DNA of 43,061 nt, from the NCBI GenBank assembly GCA_947564305.1, contig CANOBT010000029.1:1-43061 (forward strand). The letters are read 5' to 3'. Shown in pieces: positions 33,725 to 42,864 of the stretch. Below the pieces are notes generated by a model. It did no database searches and was not told where the DNA came from. It saw only the letters and a program-made list of their open reading frames with translations. The first letter of the stretch is position 1, and every line of letters begins with the position of its first letter. Source of the stretch: an uncultured Lachnospiraceae bacterium. Lineage in GTDB: Bacteria > Bacillota_A > Clostridia > Lachnospirales > Lachnospiraceae. Made by a program: the position numbers and the translations under genes.

Positions 33725-35563
33725 ATGACATTTTATTATAGTATGAAACAAATGTTCCGCAGCCCCCTGAAAAGCATCCTCTTTTTTCTATTGGTCGGGA
33801 TTTCGGCATTTCTGCTTGCGCTGGGAGGCAGCCTGTGGGAAATCAACCGGGCGATGTTAGAAGAGTTTGAGGAGCTGTTTGTTACGGTCGGGACCGTGGA
33901 GCAGAAAAGAGACCATGTAGAGATGTATGCGCAATGGGATGCCGTGAACGGCTATAGATATTCTCGCATGGGGGTATATGGGAAATGGATTTCCAATGAG
34001 GTTCTGGATTTTGAAGGGGCGAACTATACGTTAGAAGCGAAGCAGCGACCGTATTTTGGAGCCTTGATGAAAGAAAAAGTCCGAGGCACCAAGAATAAGG
34101 AACTGATGGTGGTTGAGGCAACTCCAATAGAGTCCGGCGCGGCGGATGAGTCATTTCCTATGCGTGTGGAGAGGGTACTGGCAGGAGGGCTGAATGTAGG
34201 AGAGGTGATTTATATCTGCGACCACTATCTGGAGGAGCCGCGGAGCTTTGAACAGGGGAAGACATATATCATGGAGCTTGTTCAAATCAGTTGGGTACAT
34301 GGTTCAAAAGTAGGACATATTGCCCCGGAAGACTATGTAGTTGAATTTTTTCCGTCCAACAGTGTGGCCTCTTCACAGTATACAACGGATGGAGAACGGA
34401 TGTATGATGCCGTAGCCGAGGCAGAGGATGAAAGAACCCTTGATGTGGTCACAGAAGGATTCTACGAAACAGAACGGGGAAAACGGTGGCTGGAAATGGC
34501 GAATCTGCAGGACTATCAGTTTCGGACTATTCCGGTCCAACCGGTGGACGGAACCTGCCTTTTGATGCCGTTTTACTGGAAAGATGCGCAGATATCGGAG
34601 GGAAGAGACATTACAAAGGAGGAATATGCGCAGGGAAAACCGGTCTGTCTGATTTCATCGGAAATCGCTCTTCTGTTTGAGAAAAAGGCAGGGGATACCT
34701 TGAAGCTCCCGCTCTATTACGCAAGCTATTTTCCAATTAATGGACATGATGATGGCTATCTGAATTCCATACTGAATGCCAAGGGCGAAACCTATTCTGT
34801 CTTTGACGAGCAGGAATATGAAATCGTAGGAATCTATACGACCACGCCTGTCTCAAAAAACGGGTATGAACTGAGCCGCCATGAAGTCATCATTCCGATG
34901 AATGCCATACCGGAAAATGCGTGGGCGGATAATATTGTGCGGGTTTATCCTATGGTGGGCAGTACCACATCCTTTCAGATTCCAAACGGAACGATAGAGG
35001 ACTTTATGGCAGCATGGGAAAAAGAGGGCGTGGATGGTCTGGATATCAAATTCTACGACAATGGATATACACAATTAAAATCCGGGATTGAGAGCAGGAA
35101 GCTGATGGCTGTGATCTTTCTGCTCAGCGGGTGCGTGCTGGCAGTGATGATTCTGTGCTTTTTCTCCAACCTGTTTATCACAGGACAGCGGCAGAGGATT
35201 GTGGTAGAGAGGCTGTTAGGACGGACAAAAAAGCAGTGTGCCGTCTCCATACTTACCGGGTTTTTTGTACTCGCGGTGCTGGGAACGGCGGCAGGCAGCA
35301 TGGCGGGATGGAAGTGCACAGGTGCAGCTTTGAAAGCAACGGAGCAGACAACAGAATTTGATACTACATTCAGTAATACCGTAATCGAATCCGCACAGAC
35401 AGAGGAAATGGATGTTACGGCAGAAGGGCAGCAGGCAGACGCGGGCATAGCAGCAGTGGCTGCGTGCGGGGTGCTTCTCGCTGCCGTATTGACATCCACC
35501 GTATTTATCCGGCAGATATTGAAAAAGGAAACATTGCAGATGCTTGGGGAGTTGGAGGAATAG
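33725..35563 (+). CDS. FtsX-like ABC permease
   Basis: ATG 33725 has GAGGTG six bases upstream; a GTG at 33716 is less likely. The product is 612 residues. The N-terminus (MTFYYSMKQMFRSPLKSILF, then VGISAFLLALGGSLWEI) is the usual first helix of MacB/FtsX permeases. About 430 extracytoplasmic residues follow, then three C-terminal helices beginning LMAVIFLLSGCVLAVMILCF. It is the probable partner of the MerR-FtsX protein, with the ATPase between them. The substrate is unknown. A strong terminator follows. Confidence 0.88.
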   Translation: MTFYYSMKQMFRSPLKSILFFLLVGISAFLLALGGSLWEINRAMLEEFEELFVTVGTVEQKRDHVEMYAQWDAVNGYRYSRMGVYGKWISNEVLDFEGANYTLEAKQRPYFGALMKEKVRGTKNKELMVVEATPIESGAADESFPMRVERVLAGGLNVGEVIYICDHYLEEPRSFEQGKTYIMELVQISWVHGSKVGHIAPEDYVVEFFPSNSVASSQYTTDGERMYDAVAEAEDERTLDVVTEGFYETERGKRWLEMANLQDYQFRTIPVQPVDGTCLLMPFYWKDAQISEGRDITKEEYAQGKPVCLISSEIALLFEKKAGDTLKLPLYYASYFPINGHDDGYLNSILNAKGETYSVFDEQEYEIVGIYTTTPVSKNGYELSRHEVIIPMNAIPENAWADNIVRVYPMVGSTTSFQIPNGTIEDFMAAWEKEGVDGLDIKFYDNGYTQLKSGIESRKLMAVIFLLSGCVLAVMILCFFSNLFITGQRQRIVVERLLGRTKKQCAVSILTGFFVLAVLGTAAGSMAGWKCTGAALKATEQTTEFDTTFSNTVIESAQTEEMDVTAEGQQADAGIAAVAACGVLLAAVLTSTVFIRQILKKETLQMLGELEE

Positions 35564-35596
35564 GTACTAAGCAGCAGATAAACATATTATATGCTA

Positions 35597-35640
35597 AAAG
35601 CCACAGATTTGAAAACAGTCTGTGGCTTTGTTTATTTTCT
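35597..35640 (+). terminator. Terminator of the MerR-ABC operon
   Basis: Perfect 11-bp arms AAAGCCACAGA (35597-35607) and TCTGTGGCTTT (35619-35629), followed by GTTTATTTT. Confidence 0.9.
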
Positions 35641-35765
35641 ACAAAATTCATAGGAAAATTTGCTGCAATTTTCACAAAAAATGCTGTATATACATAAATG
35701 GTAACTGATTTATATATAAATGTGACTTTTGAGAAATTATAGTATATGGTAGGCACACCGTTTAA
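35641..35765. other. Dyads upstream of the sugar operon promoter
   Basis: The gene-free stretch between the ABC operon terminator and the lipoprotein gene holds two dyads: GAAAATT-TGCTGC-AATTTTC (35654-35673) and the palindrome ATTTATATATAAAT (35708-35721), 45 bases before the -35 box. Either could be a binding site for the AraC-type regulator at 41344 or for a global regulator. I saw no convincing cre site and no coding region here. Confidence 0.35.
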
Positions 35766-35794
35766 TTTACAGCGGGATGACTTTTTATTATAAT
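35766..35794 (+). promoter_or_regulatory. Sugar transport operon promoter
   Basis: TTTACA (35766-35771), 17 bases, and a perfect TATAAT (35789-35794). The leader to the ATG at 35905 is about 100 bases. Confidence 0.7.
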
Positions 35795-35904
35795 TTGAAC
35801 TGGTTTAAGCGGATGTATGTGATACAAGCAGGCCCGGGCTGCTTTCATACATATGGCCGCATATATAAACTGTGTAAATAAAACTAAAGTGAAGGAGTGG
35901 AGTT

Positions 35905-37224
35905 ATGATAAAGTTATCTCGTATAAAAGCGGCGGTTTTGATGTTGATTCTGGTGCTGTCGCTCACCGGATGCGGCAGTTCTTCAGATGGAAAGACTCAT
36001 CTCACTTTCCAGATATGGGATGTCTATCAACGTCCTGGAATGCAGGCTATGTGTGATGCTTATACTGCTCAGCATCCTGATGTAGAGATTGAGGTACAGG
36101 CTACCAGTTGGAGTGAATACTGGACGAAGTTGGAGGCATCTGCAGAGAGTAATACCATGCCGGATATTTTTTGGATGCATACCAATCAGCTTCTGTACTA
36201 TGCAGATTTCGGTATGTTAGCTGATGTGACAGATCTCTACGATGATGTAGAACCTGACTATTATGAGAAACATTTCTCTGAGATTTCCCGCAGCAATGCC
36301 AGCGGCAGCGACGGCCATCTCTATGGCGTACCAAAGGATAAGGATAATGGTCTTTTGGTGTACAACAAGGAAATGTTTGATGCGGCAGGTGTTCCCTATC
36401 CTACGGAGGACTGGACATGGGAAGATTTGGAGGATGCTTCCCAAAAGATTTACGACGCGACCGGTAAATATGGATTTATGGCTTATAACGACGATCAGTT
36501 GGGTTACTGGTGTTTCGTTTACCAGGCTGGCGGTCATATTCTCACCGCTGACCGTACTCAGGCTGGCTATACTAATCCTGGTTCTGTCAAGGCTATGGAA
36601 TTTTATGTGAACATGCAGAAGGAGGACTGGTGTCCTGATCAAACCTATTTTACCGAGACAGCTCCCGGAACCGCGTTCTTTTCAGAGGCGGGGGCTATGT
36701 ATCTGGAAGGGAACTGGAACTTGCCTCAGTTAATGGAGAACTACCCAGAGATGCGGGGAAAATGGGATCTGGCTAAGCTGCCAAAATGCGCTGAGCCTAT
36801 CGAGGACAGTGAAAGCCTGGATCAGGACGGACGGGCTACGATGTCCAATGGCCTATGCTATTCTACTTCGGCTCATGGTAAAAATCGTGAGATTGCTTTG
36901 GATGTGATCAGATATTTTGGTACTGAGGAGGCTCAGCGTATACAAGGAGAGAACGGTGCTGCTATCCCCGCCTATATAGGCTGTGAGGAAACCTGGCGCG
37001 CTGCATTTGATTCCTACGATGAAAAGCTGAATCTGGATGTAATCTTTGATCAGTTTGACTATGCGGTACAGGCAGTTTATAATTCGGCCAGTCCAAAATG
37101 GAAGAGCCAGGTACTGGATGAATTGACTAGTATCTACTCCGGCAATGAGGAACTTATGACTGGTCTGGAAAATATGGAGCGTATTGTCAATACTGAAACT
37201 GCCAAGAAATTGGCAAATGACTGA
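35905..37224 (+). CDS. Sugar ABC transporter substrate-binding lipoprotein
   Basis: The ATG follows AAGGAG. The product is 439 residues. A lipoprotein signal peptide has lipobox LTGC with Cys23, followed by GSSSDG. The mature protein has the family 1 solute-binding fold seen in MsmE, with LTFQIWDVYQRPGMQAMCDA and MPDIFWMHTNQ. Two permease genes follow with short gaps, then a GH36 alpha-galactosidase, so the ligand is probably an alpha-galactoside such as raffinose or melibiose. Ligand identity is inferred from context only. Confidence 0.92.
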   Translation: MIKLSRIKAAVLMLILVLSLTGCGSSSDGKTHLTFQIWDVYQRPGMQAMCDAYTAQHPDVEIEVQATSWSEYWTKLEASAESNTMPDIFWMHTNQLLYYADFGMLADVTDLYDDVEPDYYEKHFSEISRSNASGSDGHLYGVPKDKDNGLLVYNKEMFDAAGVPYPTEDWTWEDLEDASQKIYDATGKYGFMAYNDDQLGYWCFVYQAGGHILTADRTQAGYTNPGSVKAMEFYVNMQKEDWCPDQTYFTETAPGTAFFSEAGAMYLEGNWNLPQLMENYPEMRGKWDLAKLPKCAEPIEDSESLDQDGRATMSNGLCYSTSAHGKNREIALDVIRYFGTEEAQRIQGENGAAIPAYIGCEETWRAAFDSYDEKLNLDVIFDQFDYAVQAVYNSASPKWKSQVLDELTSIYSGNEELMTGLENMERIVNTETAKKLAND

Positions 37225-37238
37225 GAGGAGGGATTTTA

Positions 37239-38126
37239 GTGAAAAATAAATTATCTGCCGCTGCCCGGCGGGAAGAAAACTGGGGCTGGTTTATGGTAGC
37301 TCCTACTATTATCGGCCTGGTTGTTTTGAATCTGTGGCCCTTTGTACAGACACTATATGCCAGCTTCTGTGAGCATGAAGGATTCGGACACTACAAGTTT
37401 ATCGGACTGCAGAATTATGTGGATATGTTCAAGAATGCTGAGTTCTGGAAAGCAACCTGGAACACGATTTACTTCTGTATTCTGACGGTACCTGTAGGTA
37501 TCGCCCTGGCGTTACTCATTGCCATGCTGCTTAACGCAAACGTAAAATTTAAAGGCGGATTTCGAACTATCTTTTTCCTGCCTTTGGTTTGTGCACCGGC
37601 GGCGATTGCGATGGTGTGGCGTTGGATCTTCAATGGTGAGTACGGTATCCTCAATCAGTTACTGGGTGTCAAGATTCAATGGATCACCGATCCGAAGACG
37701 GCTGTGCTGGCTGTTGCTATTGTATCTGTATGGAGCAGTATCGGTTATGATGCGGTTCTTCTGCTGGCCGGATTACAAAACATTCCAAAATCGCTTTATG
37801 AGGCCAACAGTATTGACGGGGCAGGGAAGATTCAGCAGTTTTTTACAATCACTCTCCCTATGGTCTCCCCAACTTTGTTCTCTGTCCTGATTATGCGTTT
37901 GATGGCCTCCATGAAGATTTATGATCTCATTTATATGATGGCAGACGAGACCAATCCGGCGCTCACCGATATGCAGAGTCTGATGTACCTGTTCTATCGT
38001 TCTTCTTTTGTAGCCGGAGATCGCGGTTACGGTTCCGCTATTGTGATTTGGACTGTCGGGTTGATCCTTCTCGTGACTGTAGTACAGTTCCGCGGGCAGA
38101 AGAAGTGGGTTACATACGATATTTAA
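37239..38126 (+). CDS. Sugar ABC transporter permease (MsmF-like)
   Basis: The GTG start follows GAGAGGAGG, 14 bases after the lipoprotein gene. The product is 295 residues with about six membrane helices. The binding-protein-dependent permease EAA loop is YEANSIDGAGKIQQFFTITL, which docks the ATPase. The N-terminus NWGWFMVAPTIIGLVVLNLW is typical of the MalF/UgpA/MsmF group. It pairs with the next gene. Confidence 0.93.
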   Translation: MKNKLSAAARREENWGWFMVAPTIIGLVVLNLWPFVQTLYASFCEHEGFGHYKFIGLQNYVDMFKNAEFWKATWNTIYFCILTVPVGIALALLIAMLLNANVKFKGGFRTIFFLPLVCAPAAIAMVWRWIFNGEYGILNQLLGVKIQWITDPKTAVLAVAIVSVWSSIGYDAVLLLAGLQNIPKSLYEANSIDGAGKIQQFFTITLPMVSPTLFSVLIMRLMASMKIYDLIYMMADETNPALTDMQSLMYLFYRSSFVAGDRGYGSAIVIWTVGLILLVTVVQFRGQKKWVTYDI

Positions 38127-38138
38127 GGAGGTATTGAA

Positions 38139-38981
38139 ATGAAAAACACAAATTCTTTGAGACGCTCCTATATGATCAACAAGGCGCTTACATATTTTTT
38201 CCTGATTCTAGGCGCGGCTATTATGATTTTCCCCTTTTTGTGGATGATTCTTACCAGCTCCAAGACGGTTCCTGAGAGTATGCTGATTCCACCGACCATT
38301 TTACCGAAGCAGCTTATGTTAGATAACTTTAAGGAAGCGATTGCCAGTCTGCCTTTTGCCAATCTGTATTGGAATACCATTCTGATGGTCTTCTTCCGTG
38401 TGGTTTGTGCCGTACTGTTCAGCTCTATGGCGGGTTATGCATTTGCCAAGTTGAAATTCAGAGGCAAGAATCTGCTTTTCGGCATTGTGCTGATTCAGAT
38501 GTCTCTGCCTAGCCAGATTTTTATTATCCCGCAATATCAGATGGTTGCAAAAATGGGTATGGCCAATACAATATTTGCTCTGGTATTCCCAGGCTTGGTC
38601 AGTGCTTTCGGTGTGTTCTTTTTACGGCAGGCGTATATGAGTATCCCGGATGAGGTGGGTGAGGCCGCCTATTTGGATGGCTGTAATCAATGGCAGACGT
38701 TTTATAAGATCATGTTCCCGCTGACGGGAACTTCTGTAGCAGCCCTGACTATTTTTACCGCTGTTTTTGCATACGGTGATTTGATGTGGCCGTTGGTCGT
38801 AAATTCAGACTTAAAGATGATGACGCTATCCTCTGGCCTTTCTACTTTGCGAGGCCAGTTTACCACCAACTTCCCAGTGCTGATGGCCGGTTCTTTGTTG
38901 GCAATGCTGCCGATGGTAGTGCTATACTTAATCTTCCAGCGTCAATTTGTGGAAGGTATCGCCGGTACTGGCGGAAAATAA
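38139..38981 (+). CDS. Sugar ABC transporter permease (MsmG-like)
   Basis: The ATG follows AAGGAGG, 12 bases after the previous stop. The product is 280 residues with about six membrane helices. The EAA loop is GEAAYLDGCNQWQTFYKIMF, and FPFLWMILTSSK near the N-terminus is typical of the MalG/UgpE/MsmG group. No ATPase gene is in this operon, so a shared MsmK/UgpC-type ATPase encoded elsewhere probably powers the transporter. Confidence 0.93.
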   Translation: MKNTNSLRRSYMINKALTYFFLILGAAIMIFPFLWMILTSSKTVPESMLIPPTILPKQLMLDNFKEAIASLPFANLYWNTILMVFFRVVCAVLFSSMAGYAFAKLKFRGKNLLFGIVLIQMSLPSQIFIIPQYQMVAKMGMANTIFALVFPGLVSAFGVFFLRQAYMSIPDEVGEAAYLDGCNQWQTFYKIMFPLTGTSVAALTIFTAVFAYGDLMWPLVVNSDLKMMTLSSGLSTLRGQFTTNFPVLMAGSLLAMLPMVVLYLIFQRQFVEGIAGTGGK

Positions 38982-39012
38982 AAATTAGTTTTATCAACTT
39001 TCTCTTTTCAAA

Positions 39013-39043
39013 CCAGTCCTGGCACATAGGATGCCGGGACTGG
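39013..39043 (+). other. Intercistronic stem-loop before alpha-galactosidase gene
   Basis: Arms CCAGTCCTGGC and GCCGGGACTGG form an 11-bp stem with one G-U pair and a 9-base loop. No T-run follows, so it is more likely a message-stability or processing element than a terminator. The loop-side sequence ACATAGGATGC (39024-39034) is repeated exactly at 39050-39060. Confidence 0.6.
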
Positions 39044-39120
39044 TGAATTACATAGGATGCAGGAATGCTGACGCGCCTGCTGTTCTGAATCGTAATTATT
39101 ATTTATAAGGGGGCATCTCA

Positions 39121-41313
39121 ATGATTGTACTTGATCAAGAAAACAGAATTTTTACACTGCACACTCAAAATACTACATACCAAATGAAGGCTGACCAATA
39201 CAATGTGCTCCTGCACACCTACTATGGAGCCAGAATTGACAACTGTGATCTGTCCGGATTGATCCAGTGCGGTGACCGCAGTTTTTCTCCTAATCCCAAC
39301 GAGGCAGGACGTAACCGAGACTATTCACTGGATGTGATGCCGCAGGAATATTCTACCTGTGGTGTGGGAGATTTCCGCTTGCCATCTATTGAGTTAGAGA
39401 TGTTAAACGGCAGTCATACGGCAGATTTGCGCTTTGAGGGATTTCGCTTGGCAAGGGGGAAATATATACCGGAAGGCCTGCCTGGTTTTTATAGTGTTGA
39501 AGATGAGGCGGAAACGTTGGTCATCTTTTTGAAGGACTCTGCTGCTCAAGTAACGGTGGAGCTGTATTATGGTGTATTTGAGAGCTTTGACCTTATTACT
39601 CGGACCGTACGGGTAGTCAACTGGGGGAATGAGGAGGTTCGTCTATGCCAATGTGCTTCCCTTTGCTTAGATTTTCTTCGGTCCGATATGGATATGATTA
39701 CTTTTAACGGTCACCATCTGATGGAGCGGTGTTTGGACCGAGAACCGCTGCGGTCCGGTATACAGAGTGTAGGGAGTGTGCGCGGAATATCCAGTCATCA
39801 GCATAATCCTTTTGTGATGCTCTGCGACGCAGACGCAGATGAAGAGACTGGTATCTGTTACGGTGCAATGCTCCTGTACAGTGGTAATTTTGAGGCGGCT
39901 GTGGAGTGCAGTCAATATGAGAACAGCCGTCTGGTCATGGGAATTCATCCTTATCATTTTTGCTGGACATTGGCTCCGGGCGAGGCGTTTACAGCTCCAG
40001 AGACGGCGCTGGTCTGTTCCCCCAACGGATTTGGTCAAATGAGCCGTCAGTATCACAGGGCGATTCGAAAAAATCTTCTACGTGACCCCTATAACGGTCA
40101 ACGTAAACCGATTCTGGTAAATAATTGGGAAGCTACTTACTTTGATTTCACTGCTGACAGGTTGGTGGAGATTGCTAGAGAGGCGGCCGCTCTTGGAATT
40201 GAATTGTTTGTCATGGATGACGGCTGGTTTGGTTCTCGAAATGATGATAACAGCGGCCTTGGAGATTGGCAGGTCAATCAGGAAAAGCTGCCCGGAGGTC
40301 TGGAGGATTTGGTTCCTCGTATCAAGGAATTAGGAATGAAATTCGGGATTTGGATGGAGCCGGAGATGGTGAATGAGGACAGTAATCTCTATTGTGCTCA
40401 TTCGGACTGGGTGCTGCATGTTCCGGGCCGTTCCCCTTCGCGGGGAAGAGGACAGTTGGTGCTGGATTTCTCTCGTAAGGATGTTCGAGATTATATCTAT
40501 GATCAGATAAAAGCAGTACTTGACAGTGCGGACATTTCCTATATCAAATGGGATATGAACCGTAGTCTCACCGATGTATGGTCTGCAAGCCTGCCTGCCC
40601 GGCGTCAGGGGGAGGTTTATCATCGCTATGTCCTTGGTGTTTACGATTTGTTGGAACGTCTGCATCGTGATTATCCTCATCTTCTCATCGAAGGATGTTG
40701 TGGCGGAGGAGGCCGATTTGACGGCGGCATGCTCTATTATACGCCGCAAATCTGGTGCAGTGACGATACGGATGCAATCGACCGACTGCGTATCCAGTAC
40801 GGCACTTCTTTTTGTTATCCCGTTTCGACTATGGGAGCTCACGTCTCGGCTGTTCCCAACGAACAAAATGGGCGTTTTACCCCTTTGGAGACAAGGGGAA
40901 TCACTGCCATGAGCGGAGCTTTCGGTTACGAGATGGATTTAGGTAAGTGTACGGAAGAAGAAAAAATGGAGATTCGATGTCAGGTAGAAAGGTATAAGGA
41001 GCACTATGAGCTAATCCATGAGGGAGATTATTACCGTCTCAGCAGTCCTTTCCATGACAGCTCTTACACTGCCTGGGAGCAAGTGTCCCCTGACCGGAGT
41101 GAGGTCTTGGTCAATATCGTACTGGGCTGTACCCACGCTGCACCGCCTTTTCGCACTTTGCGGCTAAAAGGGCTGAATCCCTTGCTCCAATATCAGATTG
41201 ATGGGACCGGACCTCTTCATAGCGGCGAGGCATTGATGAAAGCGGGCTATCCGCTCCCACAGATACAGGGAGATTACCCTGCTTTCCAGATTTACTTGAA
41301 AGCAGTCGAATAA
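39121..41313 (+). CDS. aga: Alpha-galactosidase, GH36
   Basis: The ATG follows AAGGGGGC. The product is 730 residues, the full length of bacterial GH36 enzymes, with no signal peptide, so it acts in the cytoplasm. An N-terminal beta-sandwich (about 1-330) is followed by a TIM barrel with VNNWEATYFDF, MDDGWFG and the nucleophile region IKWDMNRS (Asp478). The acid/base is in WCSDDTDAIDR (Asp548), matching the numbering known for Geobacillus AgaA. It removes terminal alpha-1,6-galactose from raffinose-family sugars or melibiose brought in by the upstream transporter. The C-terminus is a small beta domain. The gene shares a bidirectional terminator with the AraC-type gene. Confidence 0.95.
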   Translation: MIVLDQENRIFTLHTQNTTYQMKADQYNVLLHTYYGARIDNCDLSGLIQCGDRSFSPNPNEAGRNRDYSLDVMPQEYSTCGVGDFRLPSIELEMLNGSHTADLRFEGFRLARGKYIPEGLPGFYSVEDEAETLVIFLKDSAAQVTVELYYGVFESFDLITRTVRVVNWGNEEVRLCQCASLCLDFLRSDMDMITFNGHHLMERCLDREPLRSGIQSVGSVRGISSHQHNPFVMLCDADADEETGICYGAMLLYSGNFEAAVECSQYENSRLVMGIHPYHFCWTLAPGEAFTAPETALVCSPNGFGQMSRQYHRAIRKNLLRDPYNGQRKPILVNNWEATYFDFTADRLVEIAREAAALGIELFVMDDGWFGSRNDDNSGLGDWQVNQEKLPGGLEDLVPRIKELGMKFGIWMEPEMVNEDSNLYCAHSDWVLHVPGRSPSRGRGQLVLDFSRKDVRDYIYDQIKAVLDSADISYIKWDMNRSLTDVWSASLPARRQGEVYHRYVLGVYDLLERLHRDYPHLLIEGCCGGGGRFDGGMLYYTPQIWCSDDTDAIDRLRIQYGTSFCYPVSTMGAHVSAVPNEQNGRFTPLETRGITAMSGAFGYEMDLGKCTEEEKMEIRCQVERYKEHYELIHEGDYYRLSSPFHDSSYTAWEQVSPDRSEVLVNIVLGCTHAAPPFRTLRLKGLNPLLQYQIDGTGPLHSGEALMKAGYPLPQIQGDYPAFQIYLKAVE

Positions 41314-41316
41314 TAT

Positions 41317-41356
41317 AAAAAGGACTGACCCATGACGTGACGGTCAGTCTTTTTTT
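41317..41356. terminator. Bidirectional terminator between aga and the AraC-type gene
   Basis: Stem GACTGACC (41323-41330) and GGTCAGTC (41342-41349), flanked by an A-run on the left and seven T's on the right, so it works for both strands. The AraC-type gene's stop codon (41344-41346) lies within the right arm. Confidence 0.85.
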
Positions 41357-42195
41357 GTATTTTGCTTTCTCCATTCCTGGGGCGGCATACCGTAGGACTT
41401 TTTGAAAGCCTGGGAAAAATGGAATTGGTTGGAGTATCCGCACTGAGCGGCTATGGTCTTAATAGGCAGATCGGTAAGACGCATTAATTCAGCCGCATTT
41501 GTCAGACGCTGACGAATGATAAATTCTTGGGGAGAACAGCCCATTACCTTTTTAAATTTTCGGCTGAAATAGTTGCGGTTTAGTTTACAAAAGCCAGCGA
41601 CTTCATCTACTGTCAGATCACGGCCACAATTTTGCTGGATATAGACTACCGCTTCATTGATATAAAAATCCTGCTGCTTCTTTTCTTCAAGATTCTGACG
41701 GCTGGTGGAAAATTCGATGAGTTCGTCCAGGAACAGGTATAAACGTCCTACCAGATGGATGGGTGATCTCGTAGAATTTTCAAACAAGTAAAGCATCTGA
41801 TCCCGCAGAAGTTCTCCCTCTTCGATGCTTCGGGGTCGATAAATGGGCTGATCTTGTTCCAGACCTGCCTGAAGCAGGCATTCCTGCGCCCGCATTCCGT
41901 CAAACTCTATCCAGACATATTTCCAAGGCGCTTTTTCATCTGCCGTATACAAGTTGATCTGTCCGGGAGAGATCAGGAATCCCTGATTTGCTTCCAAGTG
42001 ATATTCATGTATCTCACCAGTGGTAGTATGAGAGTATAACATTCCCTTTCCGCTGATGATGTAGTGGAACAAATAGTGATTGCGGACAAAGGGGCCGAAG
42101 GAGTGAAGGGGATCACATTCTTCCCAACCATATTGATAGGGCCGGATATCTAAAAAATGTTCTTGAGGGAAAATCGAGAAGTTATATGTTTCCAT
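41344..42195 (-). CDS. AraC family transcriptional regulator
   Basis: The start at 42195 is preferred because GGAAGGAG precedes it and the promoter ends at 42252; an ATG at 42267 lies upstream of the transcript start. The product is 283 residues. An N-terminal cupin-type sensing domain (HYLFHYIISGKGMLY, then QGFLISPGQINLY) is followed by a C-terminal double helix-turn-helix: DLTVDEVAGFCKLNRNYFSR, then IKTIAAQCGYSNQFHFSQAF. It is probably the activator of the adjacent sugar operon, like MsmR or RafR, with an alpha-galactoside as effector. That link is from gene order. Confidence 0.92.
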   Translation of the reverse strand: METYNFSIFPQEHFLDIRPYQYGWEECDPLHSFGPFVRNHYLFHYIISGKGMLYSHTTTGEIHEYHLEANQGFLISPGQINLYTADEKAPWKYVWIEFDGMRAQECLLQAGLEQDQPIYRPRSIEEGELLRDQMLYLFENSTRSPIHLVGRLYLFLDELIEFSTSRQNLEEKKQQDFYINEAVVYIQQNCGRDLTVDEVAGFCKLNRNYFSRKFKKVMGCSPQEFIIRQRLTNAAELMRLTDLPIKTIAAQCGYSNQFHFSQAFKKSYGMPPQEWRKQNTKKD

Positions 42196-42251
42196 GCGAG
42201 GCTCCTTCCAAACGGCAAAATTCCTGATGATGTAAATGTTCACTATATTAA

Positions 42252-42280
42252 AGTATACGCATTTCAATCTGTAATGTCAA
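42252..42280 (-). promoter_or_regulatory. AraC-type regulator promoter
   Basis: On the minus strand a perfect TTGACA (42275-42280), 17 bases, and TATACT (42252-42257). This is a strong housekeeping promoter. Confidence 0.8.
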
Positions 42281-42313
42281 TGTTTAAGCCAATGGCAGCA
42301 CATTGTGACATGC

Positions 42314-42342
42314 TTGAAAGTGGATGAAAAATAATGTATAAT
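42314..42342 (+). promoter_or_regulatory. Toxin-antitoxin operon promoter
   Basis: TTGAAA (42314-42319), 17 bases, and a perfect TATAAT (42337-42342). The -10 box overlaps an in-frame ATG at 42334, which therefore cannot be the toxin start. Confidence 0.8.
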
Positions 42343-42369
42343 TCAATTCAGAAGAAAGGAGGTCGAACA

Positions 42370-42630
42370 TTGCCGATTGAATATAGCAAAAAAGCAGCAA
42401 AATATATTAACGGATTAGATAAGCCGACGAAACAACGTATAAAAAAGGCGATTGAAGGATTGATAGAAGAGCCGCCAAAGGGAGATATAAAGCCGTTACA
42501 GGGTTTTTCTGACGGACGCAAAAGGTTAAGGACAGGGAAATATAGGATAATCTATAACTATCTTCCAGACGGCGAAATAAAGATATTGTACATTATGAAT
42601 ATTGATTCAAGAGGAGATATATATAAATAG
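42370..42630 (+). CDS. RelE/ParE-family toxin
   Basis: A TTG at 42370 is the start, seven bases after AAAGGAGG; the ATG at 42334 falls in the promoter. The product is 86 residues. It shows the RelE fold: IEYSKKAAKYINGLDKPTKQ, a PPKGDIKPLQG loop, and RKRLRTGKYRIIYNYLP with the basic residues used by mRNA interferases. The C-terminus ends MNIDSRGDIYK. A small gene follows 21 bases downstream as its antitoxin. Members either cut mRNA at the ribosome or poison gyrase; the basic face favours the former. Confidence 0.87.
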   Translation: MPIEYSKKAAKYINGLDKPTKQRIKKAIEGLIEEPPKGDIKPLQGFSDGRKRLRTGKYRIIYNYLPDGEIKILYIMNIDSRGDIYK

Positions 42631-42651
42631 CCCAAAGAAAGGAGCGAAAGT

Positions 42652-42864
42652 ATGAGCACAGCAACTAAACAGGTTGTTGACCTTATGGAAATCCTTCCAG
42701 AAAGTGAACAAAATTTTGCACTTGAATTTATCAAAAAGTTAGTTCTTGCATGGGACCCAGATTTTACAAAATTAACACCGGTGGAACGGGCAGAACTGGA
42801 AGAAGCAAGAAAAGAAATTGAATCCGGTGAAGTAGTTTCGCATGAATCTATTAACTGGGACTAA
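42652..42864 (+). CDS. Antitoxin of the RelE-like module
   Basis: The ATG follows AAAGGAG. The product is 70 residues and acidic. The N-terminal part (TKQVVDLMEILPESEQNFAL, then EFIKKLVLAWDPDF) is of a type commonly seen next to RelE toxins in Clostridia. The C-terminus (LEEARKEIESGEVVSHESI) is the tail that usually wraps the toxin. Toxin precedes antitoxin, the reverse of classic relBE. It probably also represses the operon promoter. Confidence 0.85.
   Translation: MSTATKQVVDLMEILPESEQNFALEFIKKLVLAWDPDFTKLTPVERAELEEARKEIESGEVVSHESINWD

Noticed and set aside
42196..42267. N-terminal extension of the AraC-type regulator
   Set aside because: The strong promoter at 42252-42280 would start transcription inside this stretch, and the good ribosome site is before 42195.
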